Assembly: GCF_003075075.1 (NCBI RefSeq) | Contig: NZ_QCYM01000064.1 | Span: forward strand, 1-64,000 | Direction of reading: 5' to 3' | DNA length: 64,000 nucleotides | From: Labrenzia sp. 011 | GTDB lineage: Bacteria; Pseudomonadota; Alphaproteobacteria; Rhizobiales; Stappiaceae | Part shown: in pieces, positions 35,171-41,649 of the stretch | How the letters are laid out: each line of letters starts with the position of its first letter | Numbering within the stretch: the stretch's first letter is position 1 | Made by a program: the position numbers and the translations under genes | Notes under the pieces: model-generated | The model's database searches: none | What the model was told of the DNA's origin: nothing | Seen by the model: the letters and a program-made list of their open reading frames with translations, nothing else

Positions 35171-35200
35171 GGAGCGAAGACAGACAATTCCCTTCGCTCC
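35171..35200 (+). terminator. Hairpin between DUF2848 and amidase genes
   Basis: A 9-bp perfect stem GGAGCGAAG/CTTCGCTCC with a 12-nt loop starts 12 bp after the DUF2848 stop. No T-run; it may attenuate transcription into the amidase. Confidence 0.4.
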
Positions 35201-35299
35201 GGCCTGGCGATGCCCTTCCGGTCCCGGCCGAAAGGGGTTGATGGCAGCGGCAATTCCGGGTCATCTCTGTTGGTGTGAATTTTTCTAGGATTCTTGTTC

Positions 35300-36592
35300 A
35301 TGAGCACTTCGTTTCCCTGGTCCCCGGACACCGCTGAAAGCCGCCTGGAAACGACCCTGCAGACGATCTCAGGCGACCCGGGCTCCAAGGCCGTTTTCCT
35401 CAAGCTGCTCGAGGCTCCCGCCCGCGCCCAGGCCAAGGCGGCGGCAAGCGGGGGGTCTCCTCTGGCCGGCGCCCTGATCAGCGTCAAGGCGCTGTTCGAT
35501 GTCGCAGGCGAAGTCACGACATCCGCCACCAGAGTCCTGTGCAACGAACCTCCGGCCAGGGCCCATGCTCCCGCGATCGCTCGTCTCGATGCGGCCGGCG
35601 GCGTTTTCGTCGGACTGACCAACATGTCCGAATTCGCCTACTCCGGGCTGGGTCTCAACCCCCATTACGGCACGCCGCAAAATCCGGTCTATCCCGGCTG
35701 CGCGCCCGGCGGATCCACCAGTGGCGGCGCGGTCTCGGTCGCCCTCGGTCTTTGCGACATCGCGATCGGCAGCGACACCGGCGGTTCGCTGCGCATCCCC
35801 GCGGCCTTCACCGGCATCACCGGCTTCAAGCCCAGCCAGGCCTCCGTGCCGCTGACAGGCGGCAAGCCCCTGTCGGACAGTCTCGACAGCTTCGGGCCGA
35901 TGGCCAGAACCGTCGGGATCTGCGAGCTCGCGTGGCAGGTAATGGCCGGCCGGCCCGCCCGCCCGTCATCGCCCGCTCCCGCCCGTCTGGTGATCGCGCG
36001 CAATTTCGGTTTCGACGAGATCGACCCGCAGGTCTCTGATGGCTTCGAGGCTGTCGTTCGGATGCTGCAGGACAAGGGCTTCGAGGTGATCAGCAAGGAT
36101 CTGGCCTCGATGAGGCTCTATGGTGATGTCCCCCCGTGGCACATGACATCGGTGGAATCGCGCGCCCATTACGAGGAGTACTTCCGCGACACTCCAGAAC
36201 AATTCGATCCGCGCGTACGCGCCCGCATGGCACGGGCCGATGAAATCACCGCGATCGATTACCGCCGGACCCTGAACCGCCGCGCAGCGTTCATCGCGGC
36301 CTTCCGCGAGGAGCTGGGCAACGACATGCTCCTGCTGCCGACCACCCCCATCCTGCCCCCGAAGATTGCCGATCTTGAAGACGACGAGACCTTCAACCGC
36401 ATGAACCTCCTGGCCCTGCGCAACCCCTCCCTGGCGAATGTTGCCGACGCCTGCAGCCTCGCCCTGCCCTACCGCCACACGGACAAGGTCCTGAGCGCCA
36501 TGCTCGTCGCCGCAGGCGGGCGGGACGACGCCCTGCTGGCCTGCGGCAAGGCCGTTGAAGCGGCCCTCGCAGGGATGAACGGCACCGATTGA
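35300..36592 (+). CDS. Amidase (amidase-signature family)
   Basis: This 430-aa protein has the Ser-Ser-Lys catalytic set of amidase-signature enzymes: Lys63 (ISVKALFDV), the GGSTSGGAVSVALG loop at 137-150 with the middle serine, and the nucleophile Ser163 in GSDTGGSLRIPA. Short for GatA and without its partners, it is likely a small-molecule amidase. It ends the LysR-controlled operon and may hydrolyse the imported compound or a downstream product. The start at 35300 is chosen because AGGA lies nine bases upstream; TTG at 35294 is an alternative. Confidence 0.87.
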   Translation: MSTSFPWSPDTAESRLETTLQTISGDPGSKAVFLKLLEAPARAQAKAAASGGSPLAGALISVKALFDVAGEVTTSATRVLCNEPPARAHAPAIARLDAAGGVFVGLTNMSEFAYSGLGLNPHYGTPQNPVYPGCAPGGSTSGGAVSVALGLCDIAIGSDTGGSLRIPAAFTGITGFKPSQASVPLTGGKPLSDSLDSFGPMARTVGICELAWQVMAGRPARPSSPAPARLVIARNFGFDEIDPQVSDGFEAVVRMLQDKGFEVISKDLASMRLYGDVPPWHMTSVESRAHYEEYFRDTPEQFDPRVRARMARADEITAIDYRRTLNRRAAFIAAFREELGNDMLLLPTTPILPPKIADLEDDETFNRMNLLALRNPSLANVADACSLALPYRHTDKVLSAMLVAAGGRDDALLACGKAVEAALAGMNGTD

Positions 36593-36601
36593 GGAGAGCT
36601 T

Positions 36602-36631
36602 CGGCACCAGACGCAGGGTTTCCTGGTGCCG
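36602..36631. terminator. Bidirectional terminator hairpin
   Basis: A 9-bp perfect stem CGGCACCAG/CTGGTGCCG with a 12-nt loop lies in the 66-bp gap between the convergent amidase and small phage gene. It could stop transcripts from both sides. Confidence 0.55.
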
Positions 36632-36658
36632 GTAGCAATCATTGGCGGACCGGGGCTT

Positions 36659-37018
36659 TCACAGCCTCTCCGCCAGCTTCTTCAGAACCACCCGGTTCCG
36701 GCTGGTCACTGTCGAACGTTTCCAGCCGTATTTCCGGCACAGGGCGGAGAACTTTCCTCCACCGGCCTTGCACATGACCTCGAACTGCAGCGCCCTGCGG
36801 GCATCCGCATCCTCGATCAGAAAGAACCAGCCCAGCGCTTCCTCTGCCCGGCTCACCTGCGCGGGCGAAAAGAAGCGGCGGCGCCTGGCGATCCTGCCCT
36901 TGCACCCCGGCCAGGCTGCCAGGATTCCGCGCGGCCCGTCTCCCTTTCCCGTGGCGGCAATCACTTCGACGGCCTCCGTCAGACGGGCCATGATGTCTTC
37001 AGGGGTTTCAGCTTTCAC
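36659..37018 (-). CDS. Phage-type helix-turn-helix protein (DUF6362-like)
   Basis: This 119-aa protein resembles a family found in alphaproteobacterial prophages (I believe DUF6362, not certain). Residues 1-40 hold PEDIMARLTEAVEVI and GPRGILAAWPG. The C-terminal third reads as a helix-turn-helix (FSALCRKYGWKRSTVTSRNRVVLKKLAERL), suggesting a DNA-binding regulator. It is the last gene of a three-gene leftward operon under repressor control. In related prophages such regulators precede late or terminase genes, which makes its leftward orientation toward the terminase block at 15.8 kb notable. Confidence 0.65.
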   Translation of the reverse strand: MKAETPEDIMARLTEAVEVIAATGKGDGPRGILAAWPGCKGRIARRRRFFSPAQVSRAEEALGWFFLIEDADARRALQFEVMCKAGGGKFSALCRKYGWKRSTVTSRNRVVLKKLAERL

Positions 37019-37126
37019 CTGACAGCTCCTGCGAATTCATGTTTTGGCAAAATTCGGTTTCGACTGAGGTGCCGCCGCCGGAAGTCTCAGGCGACGGCAT
37101 GTTGTTTTCTCACATCCCCTCTGCGG

Positions 37127-37537
37127 TCATGCCGCTTGGGCCTCTGCCGCCATCAGCCGGTCCAGCTCATAGGAAAGCAGGACCGACAGGGTCAGCGTCG
37201 GCGCGGAGGGGTTGATGTATTTGGCGCGCCTGAGGAGCTCTTCCAGATCGAGCTGGTCGAAAAGATCGAGAAATCCTCTGCGGTCGATCCACTCCGGCTT
37301 GCTTTTCACCAGCCAGGACACCGCCGTCAGACAGGGCGCCGACCAGTTGCCGCGGTTCTGCGCCGTGTTGATCAGACCGAAGACCAGGCGCAAATGCTCC
37401 GGTCCGTGCTTTTTCAGCAGGGTCTGGCAGGTACGACGGGCCTTGGACTGGTGACGCCCCTCCACCCGCCGGGTGTGATTGATGAATTGCACCCCGTATT
37501 CGGCGGCAATCCTGTCGACATGCCCACCGGACGCCAT
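37127..37537 (-). CDS. Small phage protein, unknown
   Basis: This 136-aa protein is basic in its N-terminal half (HTRRVEGRHQSKARRTC) and helical throughout, ending in an Ala/Glu tail. It contains LRLVFGLINTAQNRGNWS and LTAVSWLVKSKPEW, features I associate with uncharacterised prophage proteins of Rhizobiales. No function assigned. Its ATG overlaps the stop of the preceding gene (ATGA). A 108-bp gap without features separates it from the next leftward gene. Confidence 0.6.
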   Translation of the reverse strand: MASGGHVDRIAAEYGVQFINHTRRVEGRHQSKARRTCQTLLKKHGPEHLRLVFGLINTAQNRGNWSAPCLTAVSWLVKSKPEWIDRRGFLDLFDQLDLEELLRRAKYINPSAPTLTLSVLLSYELDRLMAAEAQAA

Positions 37538-37866
37538 CAGTCACGGCCTTTCGTTGCGCAGGCAACGGGTCGGCTGTCCGGCACCCGCTGCAGGGAACCG
37601 AAGGCGGCTTCCGCCCTTTCCCGGGCAGTCAGGATTTTTCGTTCCTGTTTTGTTCTTTTTGTCCTGCCTTCGGGCACTTTCCGACCGGTTTCTCCCCGTG
37701 ACCCTTCTCCCAGTTTCAGAAGCCGGAGCTCCAGGGTCAGCAACCGGTTGCGCGCCTTCTCCAGCGCGAATTCGTCTTCCAGGCGTGCGCTCGGCCGCTC
37801 CGCCCGGATCCGGCAATAGGCGACTTTCTCCCGCGCGGTCTCGATCTCGTCCTTGAGGTCAATCAT
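37537..37866 (-). CDS. Small coiled-coil phage protein, first gene of leftward early operon
   Basis: This 109-aa protein starts MIDLKDEIETAREKV; the first 60 residues form a likely coiled coil (heptads of Leu/Ile/Ala with Glu/Arg flanks), and the rest is basic and Arg/Lys-rich. It looks like a small DNA- or RNA-associated protein but is not recognised. The start at 37866 has AGGAGA eight bases upstream; a longer frame to 37938 lacks one. It lies about 180 bp downstream of the repressor-controlled leftward promoter. Confidence 0.55.
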   Translation of the reverse strand: MIDLKDEIETAREKVAYCRIRAERPSARLEDEFALEKARNRLLTLELRLLKLGEGSRGETGRKVPEGRTKRTKQERKILTARERAEAAFGSLQRVPDSRPVACATKGRD

Positions 37867-38036
37867 AAAGGCTCTCCTCTGCCCCGCCCCTGCCGTCGGC
37901 CTCCTTGCGGCACAACTGCATCGTTCTTCCATTCGCACTCCGTCTGCATGACACCATGCCCCTCGCCCGGAGATGAACCGGACCGTCGGAACACATCACA
38001 ATTTCCATCATGTCTTCCATTCATCAAACTCATTGC

Positions 38037-38072
38037 TTGCAAATTCGTACGCATTATGCGTATAGTTGTCAA
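38037..38072. promoter_or_regulatory. Divergent phage promoters with shared operator (PL and repressor promoter)
   Basis: The perfect palindrome TACGCATTATGCGTA (38048-38062) sits in the spacer of two opposed promoters. Leftward: TTGACA (38072-38067) with TACGAA 17 bp later. Rightward: TTGCAA (38037-38042), 18-bp spacer, TATAGT (38061-38066). A repressor bound here would block the leftward early operon and control its own gene. Adjacent 12-mer GCGTACGAATTT (minus strand, 38052-38041) recurs at 38994-39005. Confidence 0.75.
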
Positions 38073-38137
38073 CGTGGAATTCATACGTTTTCTACTGCTA
38101 CCACGTACGCACCTCAAACGGCACGGCAGATACGATC

Positions 38138-38872
38138 ATGGAAGAGAGCACCCAATCGGCCGTCTCCAGGCAGCTTGCGGACCTGAAGAACCGCAGCGGA
38201 TTGTCCATCCGCGCCATCGCCCGCGCGATGGGGTACCAGAACGCATCGTCCATCCAGCGTTATTTCAGTCCGGACTATTCCCGCCCCGCGCTGCCGGCCG
38301 ATTTCGTCGCCAAGCTGCTGCCGGTCCTCACCGGCAAGGGAGAGCAGCCGGTGACCCGCGAGGAAATTCTGGCGTTGGCACCGGAGTCCATTACCGACCT
38401 GGAAGCCACCCATGCCCCGTCCAGGGCCGCAAGACCCCTCGAGATCAAGGGACAGGTTGCCGCCGGGTTGTGGATGGAGGCCGGATTGTTCGAGACGGAC
38501 GCCACTCGAAAGGCCACCATGGCCGGAGACCTGCGCTACCCGAGCGAATGCCAATATCTGTTGCAGATCAACGGAGAAAGCCTGAATCGGATCGCCCGGG
38601 ACGGCGACCTTGTCCTTTGCCTCGACTATCTCGCAGCCGGAATCGACATCCGCTCCGGCGATCTGGCTGTCGTGGAGCGCTCAAGGGACGGCGGGCAGAC
38701 GATCGAACGCACTGCAAAGCGCATCATTCGCCACGAAAACGGAATTGAATTGCGTCCGGAATCCGACGATCCGCGTTTTCAGGAGCCGATCATCTTCAAC
38801 GAACTTGACGAAGAAGCCACGGAAGTGCGGATCATCGCCAAGATCCTGACCGTCATCCGCCAGATCGTCTAG
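38138..38872 (+). CDS. CI-type phage repressor with S24 self-cleavage domain
   Basis: This 244-aa protein should keep the adjacent prophage genes silent. An N-terminal helix-turn-helix (residues about 20-45: LSIRAIARAMGYQNASSIQRYFS) is followed by a linker and a LexA-like peptidase domain. The expected self-cleavage Ala-Gly is at 109-110 (GQVAAGLWMEA), the catalytic serine is Ser148 (NGESLNRIARDGD), and the lysine is Lys194 (ERTAKRI). All needed residues are present, so it should respond to RecA/DNA damage. It lies between the two operator-bearing promoters. The start at 38138 follows the promoter; upstream in-frame codons overlap the promoter region. Confidence 0.85.
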   Translation: MEESTQSAVSRQLADLKNRSGLSIRAIARAMGYQNASSIQRYFSPDYSRPALPADFVAKLLPVLTGKGEQPVTREEILALAPESITDLEATHAPSRAARPLEIKGQVAAGLWMEAGLFETDATRKATMAGDLRYPSECQYLLQINGESLNRIARDGDLVLCLDYLAAGIDIRSGDLAVVERSRDGGQTIERTAKRIIRHENGIELRPESDDPRFQEPIIFNELDEEATEVRIIAKILTVIRQIV

Positions 38873-38996
38873 CCCCGCCTTGCCACACAGTCCTGCCGCA
38901 GGCGCAAGCCAGCCCCCGGCTCCCGCTTTGCTGCGCTCCAGTCGGAAACACCCCTTTCTTCGGGCGGATCGTGAACCTCACCGCTCGCCAACCGCG

Positions 38997-39044
38997 TACG
39001 AATTTACGTACATTTATTGACATATACGTAAATTGCGTATAAAT
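38997..39044 (+). promoter_or_regulatory. Rightward repressor-controlled promoter (PR-like)
   Basis: TTGACA (39017-39022) and TATAAAT (39038-39044) flank TACGTAAATTGCGTA (39025-39039), the same operator type as at 38048. A second site TACGAATTTACGTA (38997-39010) lies just upstream. The stretch aligns with the leftward promoter: both read TTGACA, then TATACG, then TGCGTA. The transcript would encode the 105-aa protein. Confidence 0.75.
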
Positions 39045-39072
39045 CGATTGCTGTTGAAGGGAGAGTGTTGCG

Positions 39073-39390
39073 ATGCCTTTGAACTTGGACAGGCCGGTCT
39101 TCTGGGTGATTTGCGAGCTGGACGGCACTCTCTATCTGCCCGAAACCGAACTGGCGGACATGTCCTTTCACCGGATTGTTGGCGATATCCGCAGCGGCCA
39201 GCTTGAAAACGTCCAGGCTGTTCTGGAGAGCAATCCGGCCGAAGGCTGGTGCAACGACATCACCCGCACCGTCATGGCCGCCGCCTTCCCGGAAACGGAC
39301 GACGAGAGCGGGGGCGAAGACTGGTCGGATTACAGTACCGAGCGCCTCGACGGCAGGCTCGCAGGCGTCCGGGTCCGGGTCGCCGCCTGA
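39073..39390 (+). CDS. Small protein under repressor control, unknown
   Basis: This 105-aa acidic protein (FWVICELDGTLYLPETELADMSFHR at the start, an Asp/Glu/Ser-rich stretch at 77-90) has no signal peptide and is not recognised. It lies 29 bp after the -10 of the operator-bearing promoter and is the only gene before host-type genes resume, so it should be induced when the repressor is cleaved. Its position corresponds to that of cro or of an early effector, but it has no clear DNA-binding motif. Ribosome site GAAGGGAGAG. Confidence 0.6.
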   Translation: MPLNLDRPVFWVICELDGTLYLPETELADMSFHRIVGDIRSGQLENVQAVLESNPAEGWCNDITRTVMAAAFPETDDESGGEDWSDYSTERLDGRLAGVRVRVAA

Positions 39391-39545
39391 TTTTCCCCAA
39401 GCATCCCGAATAGCCCCCCTGGTCCGGCAAACAGACACGCCCCGCGCGCCCCCAGGCCGCGCACCGGAACATTTACGGGAGCGTGATCATCGCTATGCTG
39501 CCGTCCACGAATGCGACCAGCGCATCACTTCACAAGGGAGACATC

Positions 39546-40457
39546 ATGACCGGCACGCACTACGAAATTCTCGACGACCGTTTTTCCGGACTGATCCACA
39601 CCAACGCCGGTCTCGATACGCTCTGGACCGGCGGACGCTGGACGGAAGGCCCCGCCTATTTCGCCGCCGGCCGTTATCTCGTCTGGTCGGACATTCCCAA
39701 TGACCGGCTCATGCGCTGGGACGAAATGAACGGCGCCGTCGCCACCTTTGAACAGCCCTGCCGCAATCACAACGGTCACTGCGTCGACGGACGCGGACGC
39801 CTGATCTCCTGCGAGCATCGGGGCCGCTGCGTCAGCCGCTATGAGATCGACGGTTCCCGGACGATCCTGGCCGGCAGCTTCGACGGCAAGCGCCTCAATT
39901 CCCCGAACGACGTCGTCGTGAAATCCGACGGCTCGATCTGGTTCACGGACCCCTCCTATGGCATCGACAGCGATTATGAGGGCGATGCTGCGCCGATGGA
40001 GCAGGATGGGCGGCATGTCTACCGGATCGACGCGGACGGAAACATCACCCGCGTCATCGATGACATGAAACAGCCCAACGGCCTCGCCTTCTCCCCGGAC
40101 GAGGCATATCTCTATGTCTCCGATACAGGCAGATCCCATTTCCCCGACCATGCCCCCAGGATTCGCCGCTACCTGGTGGAATCCGGCGGCATGTCTCTCG
40201 GCGCGGGCGAGGATCTCGTCTTCTGTGACACCGGGGTCTTCGACGGCTTTCGCGTCGACACGAACGGCAACATCTGGTCCTCCGCCGGCGACGGCGTCCA
40301 CTGTTTCGCCCCGGATGGCACTCTGCTCGGCAAGATCCTGATCGACGAGACCGTCGCCAACCTCTGTTTCGGCGGCCCGAAACGCAACCGCCTCTTCATC
40401 TGCGCGACGACATCGGTCCAGTCGGTTTACGTCAGGGCGCGGGGCGCGAGGCCCTGA
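39546..40457 (+). CDS. SMP-30/gluconolactonase family protein
   Basis: This 303-aa protein is a six-bladed beta-propeller of the SMP-30 family, which hydrolyses sugar lactones with a bound divalent metal. Typical blocks are WTGGRWTEGPAYF (with the metal-binding Glu), CRNHNGHCVDGRGRLISCEHRG, NSPNDVVVKSDGSIWFTDPSYGI (Asn and Asp metal ligands), QPNGLAFSPDEAYLYVSDT and DGFRVDTNGNIWSSAGDGVH. No signal peptide. ATG at 39546 has AAGGGAGA upstream. It stands alone downstream of the phage island; no sugar genes lie beside it. Confidence 0.88.
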   Translation: MTGTHYEILDDRFSGLIHTNAGLDTLWTGGRWTEGPAYFAAGRYLVWSDIPNDRLMRWDEMNGAVATFEQPCRNHNGHCVDGRGRLISCEHRGRCVSRYEIDGSRTILAGSFDGKRLNSPNDVVVKSDGSIWFTDPSYGIDSDYEGDAAPMEQDGRHVYRIDADGNITRVIDDMKQPNGLAFSPDEAYLYVSDTGRSHFPDHAPRIRRYLVESGGMSLGAGEDLVFCDTGVFDGFRVDTNGNIWSSAGDGVHCFAPDGTLLGKILIDETVANLCFGGPKRNRLFICATTSVQSVYVRARGARP

Positions 40458-40498
40458 GAGATCCGGACGCCTCATAGTGCTACAGGACGGCTCTTCCG

Positions 40499-41647
40499 CT
40501 ATTGTGAAACATCCTTCGGAATCCCCGGTATGGAAGATGCATCGGTCTTCGGAGTTCCTACGGTGTCCCCGGACTCGGCACTGCCTTTGGGTATGGCGTT
40601 CACACCGAACAACGTATTGAGATGTTGCGATTTTTGCGTTTCGGGAAAGTGGCCCTTGTACAGCCGTTCCATCGTTCCGTCCGAGAACATGCTGTATAGG
40701 GAGAATGTCAGGAGCTCCGGGAATTCGGGAATGCTGCGTGACGAGGCGACAAAGGCGTAAGGCTCATATGTTCCTCCGGGGGCAATCGTATAGCTGTTCA
40801 GACAGGAAACACCGGGCTTGGCCCGATAGGCCGAAATGGACGCCCTGACGATGTCGGCATCGCCATAATATCGGGACACACGACCTTCGCAAAAGGCTTT
40901 GGCAGCCTCATGATGCGAACTCATCGGACTGGTGCAAATCACCGGCCCGGTCTTGTGGCTGCTTGAGCGAAGCCGCGCCTCCAGTTCGACTTTGTTGCCA
41001 ATCGTCGTTCCCTCAACATAGCCGTGGAACTCGAATGTGCTGTTCTCGCCCGCGTCGTTTTTCGGCGGGAAAAACGTAATCCAGGGTTTATCCGGCTTGG
41101 CGTTGTCGTCGTCTTCCGGCAGCTCAATCTGCTCCGCGTCGCTGAGGGGGCGTTGCTTCAGCACGCGACAGTAGTCTTCGCCTTCCTGAATGTTTTCGGG
41201 AATCTTTCCCCAACCCCAGCCCTTCTGACCGAACCTTTGAACCGCATGCGTTCCGTTTGCCACAAAGATGATCGGCGAAAAGGCCAGATGCGAAGCCTCT
41301 CCACCTCCAGCCCGGGTGAAATTGCGCATCCTTAGCAGCGTTATGGTCGTCGGGTCGCAGAGCAGATCGATATCTTCCTTCCCGGCGCTCAAAAACGCGC
41401 TGCGCTCTGCCGCGTCGATTGATACGCTTTCAAACCGGAAGCCGGCTCTTTGAACCGCCTCGGTGCAGATGTCCCAGAAAAAGCCGAGATAATGCCCGGT
41501 CTCGGCGTCTTTCCAGATAAATGGCCGGGCATCGTCTCGGGCAGCTATCCGGACGGTCTCTTCCGGTCCTGCAAAGGTCCGGTCCCCGCTGACCATCAGC
41601 AATTGCAAGGAAAGGAACAGAAGACAAATCGGATCGCGTCCACGCAT
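40499..41647 (-). CDS. Periplasmic solute-binding (SBP_bac_3-like) protein
   Basis: This 382-aa protein has a signal peptide (residues 1-26, hydrophobic ICLLFLSLQLLMVSG, ending TFA). The mature part resembles the amino-acid-type binding fold: VRIAARDDARPFIWKD, GFFWDICTEAVQRAGFRFE, then DIDLLCDPTTITLLRMRNFT. The middle region (about 150-215) is longer and more polar than usual, and the ends lack the transport-system partners; no ABC permease or ATPase is nearby. Its ATG lies two bases after the stop of the 656-aa membrane protein gene, so it is translated with that protein. This suggests the binding protein works as a sensor for the membrane protein. Confidence 0.75.
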   Translation of the reverse strand: MRGRDPICLLFLSLQLLMVSGDRTFAGPEETVRIAARDDARPFIWKDAETGHYLGFFWDICTEAVQRAGFRFESVSIDAAERSAFLSAGKEDIDLLCDPTTITLLRMRNFTRAGGGEASHLAFSPIIFVANGTHAVQRFGQKGWGWGKIPENIQEGEDYCRVLKQRPLSDAEQIELPEDDDNAKPDKPWITFFPPKNDAGENSTFEFHGYVEGTTIGNKVELEARLRSSSHKTGPVICTSPMSSHHEAAKAFCEGRVSRYYGDADIVRASISAYRAKPGVSCLNSYTIAPGGTYEPYAFVASSRSIPEFPELLTFSLYSMFSDGTMERLYKGHFPETQKSQHLNTLFGVNAIPKGSAESGDTVGTPKTDASSIPGIPKDVSQ

Positions 41648-41649
41648 GA

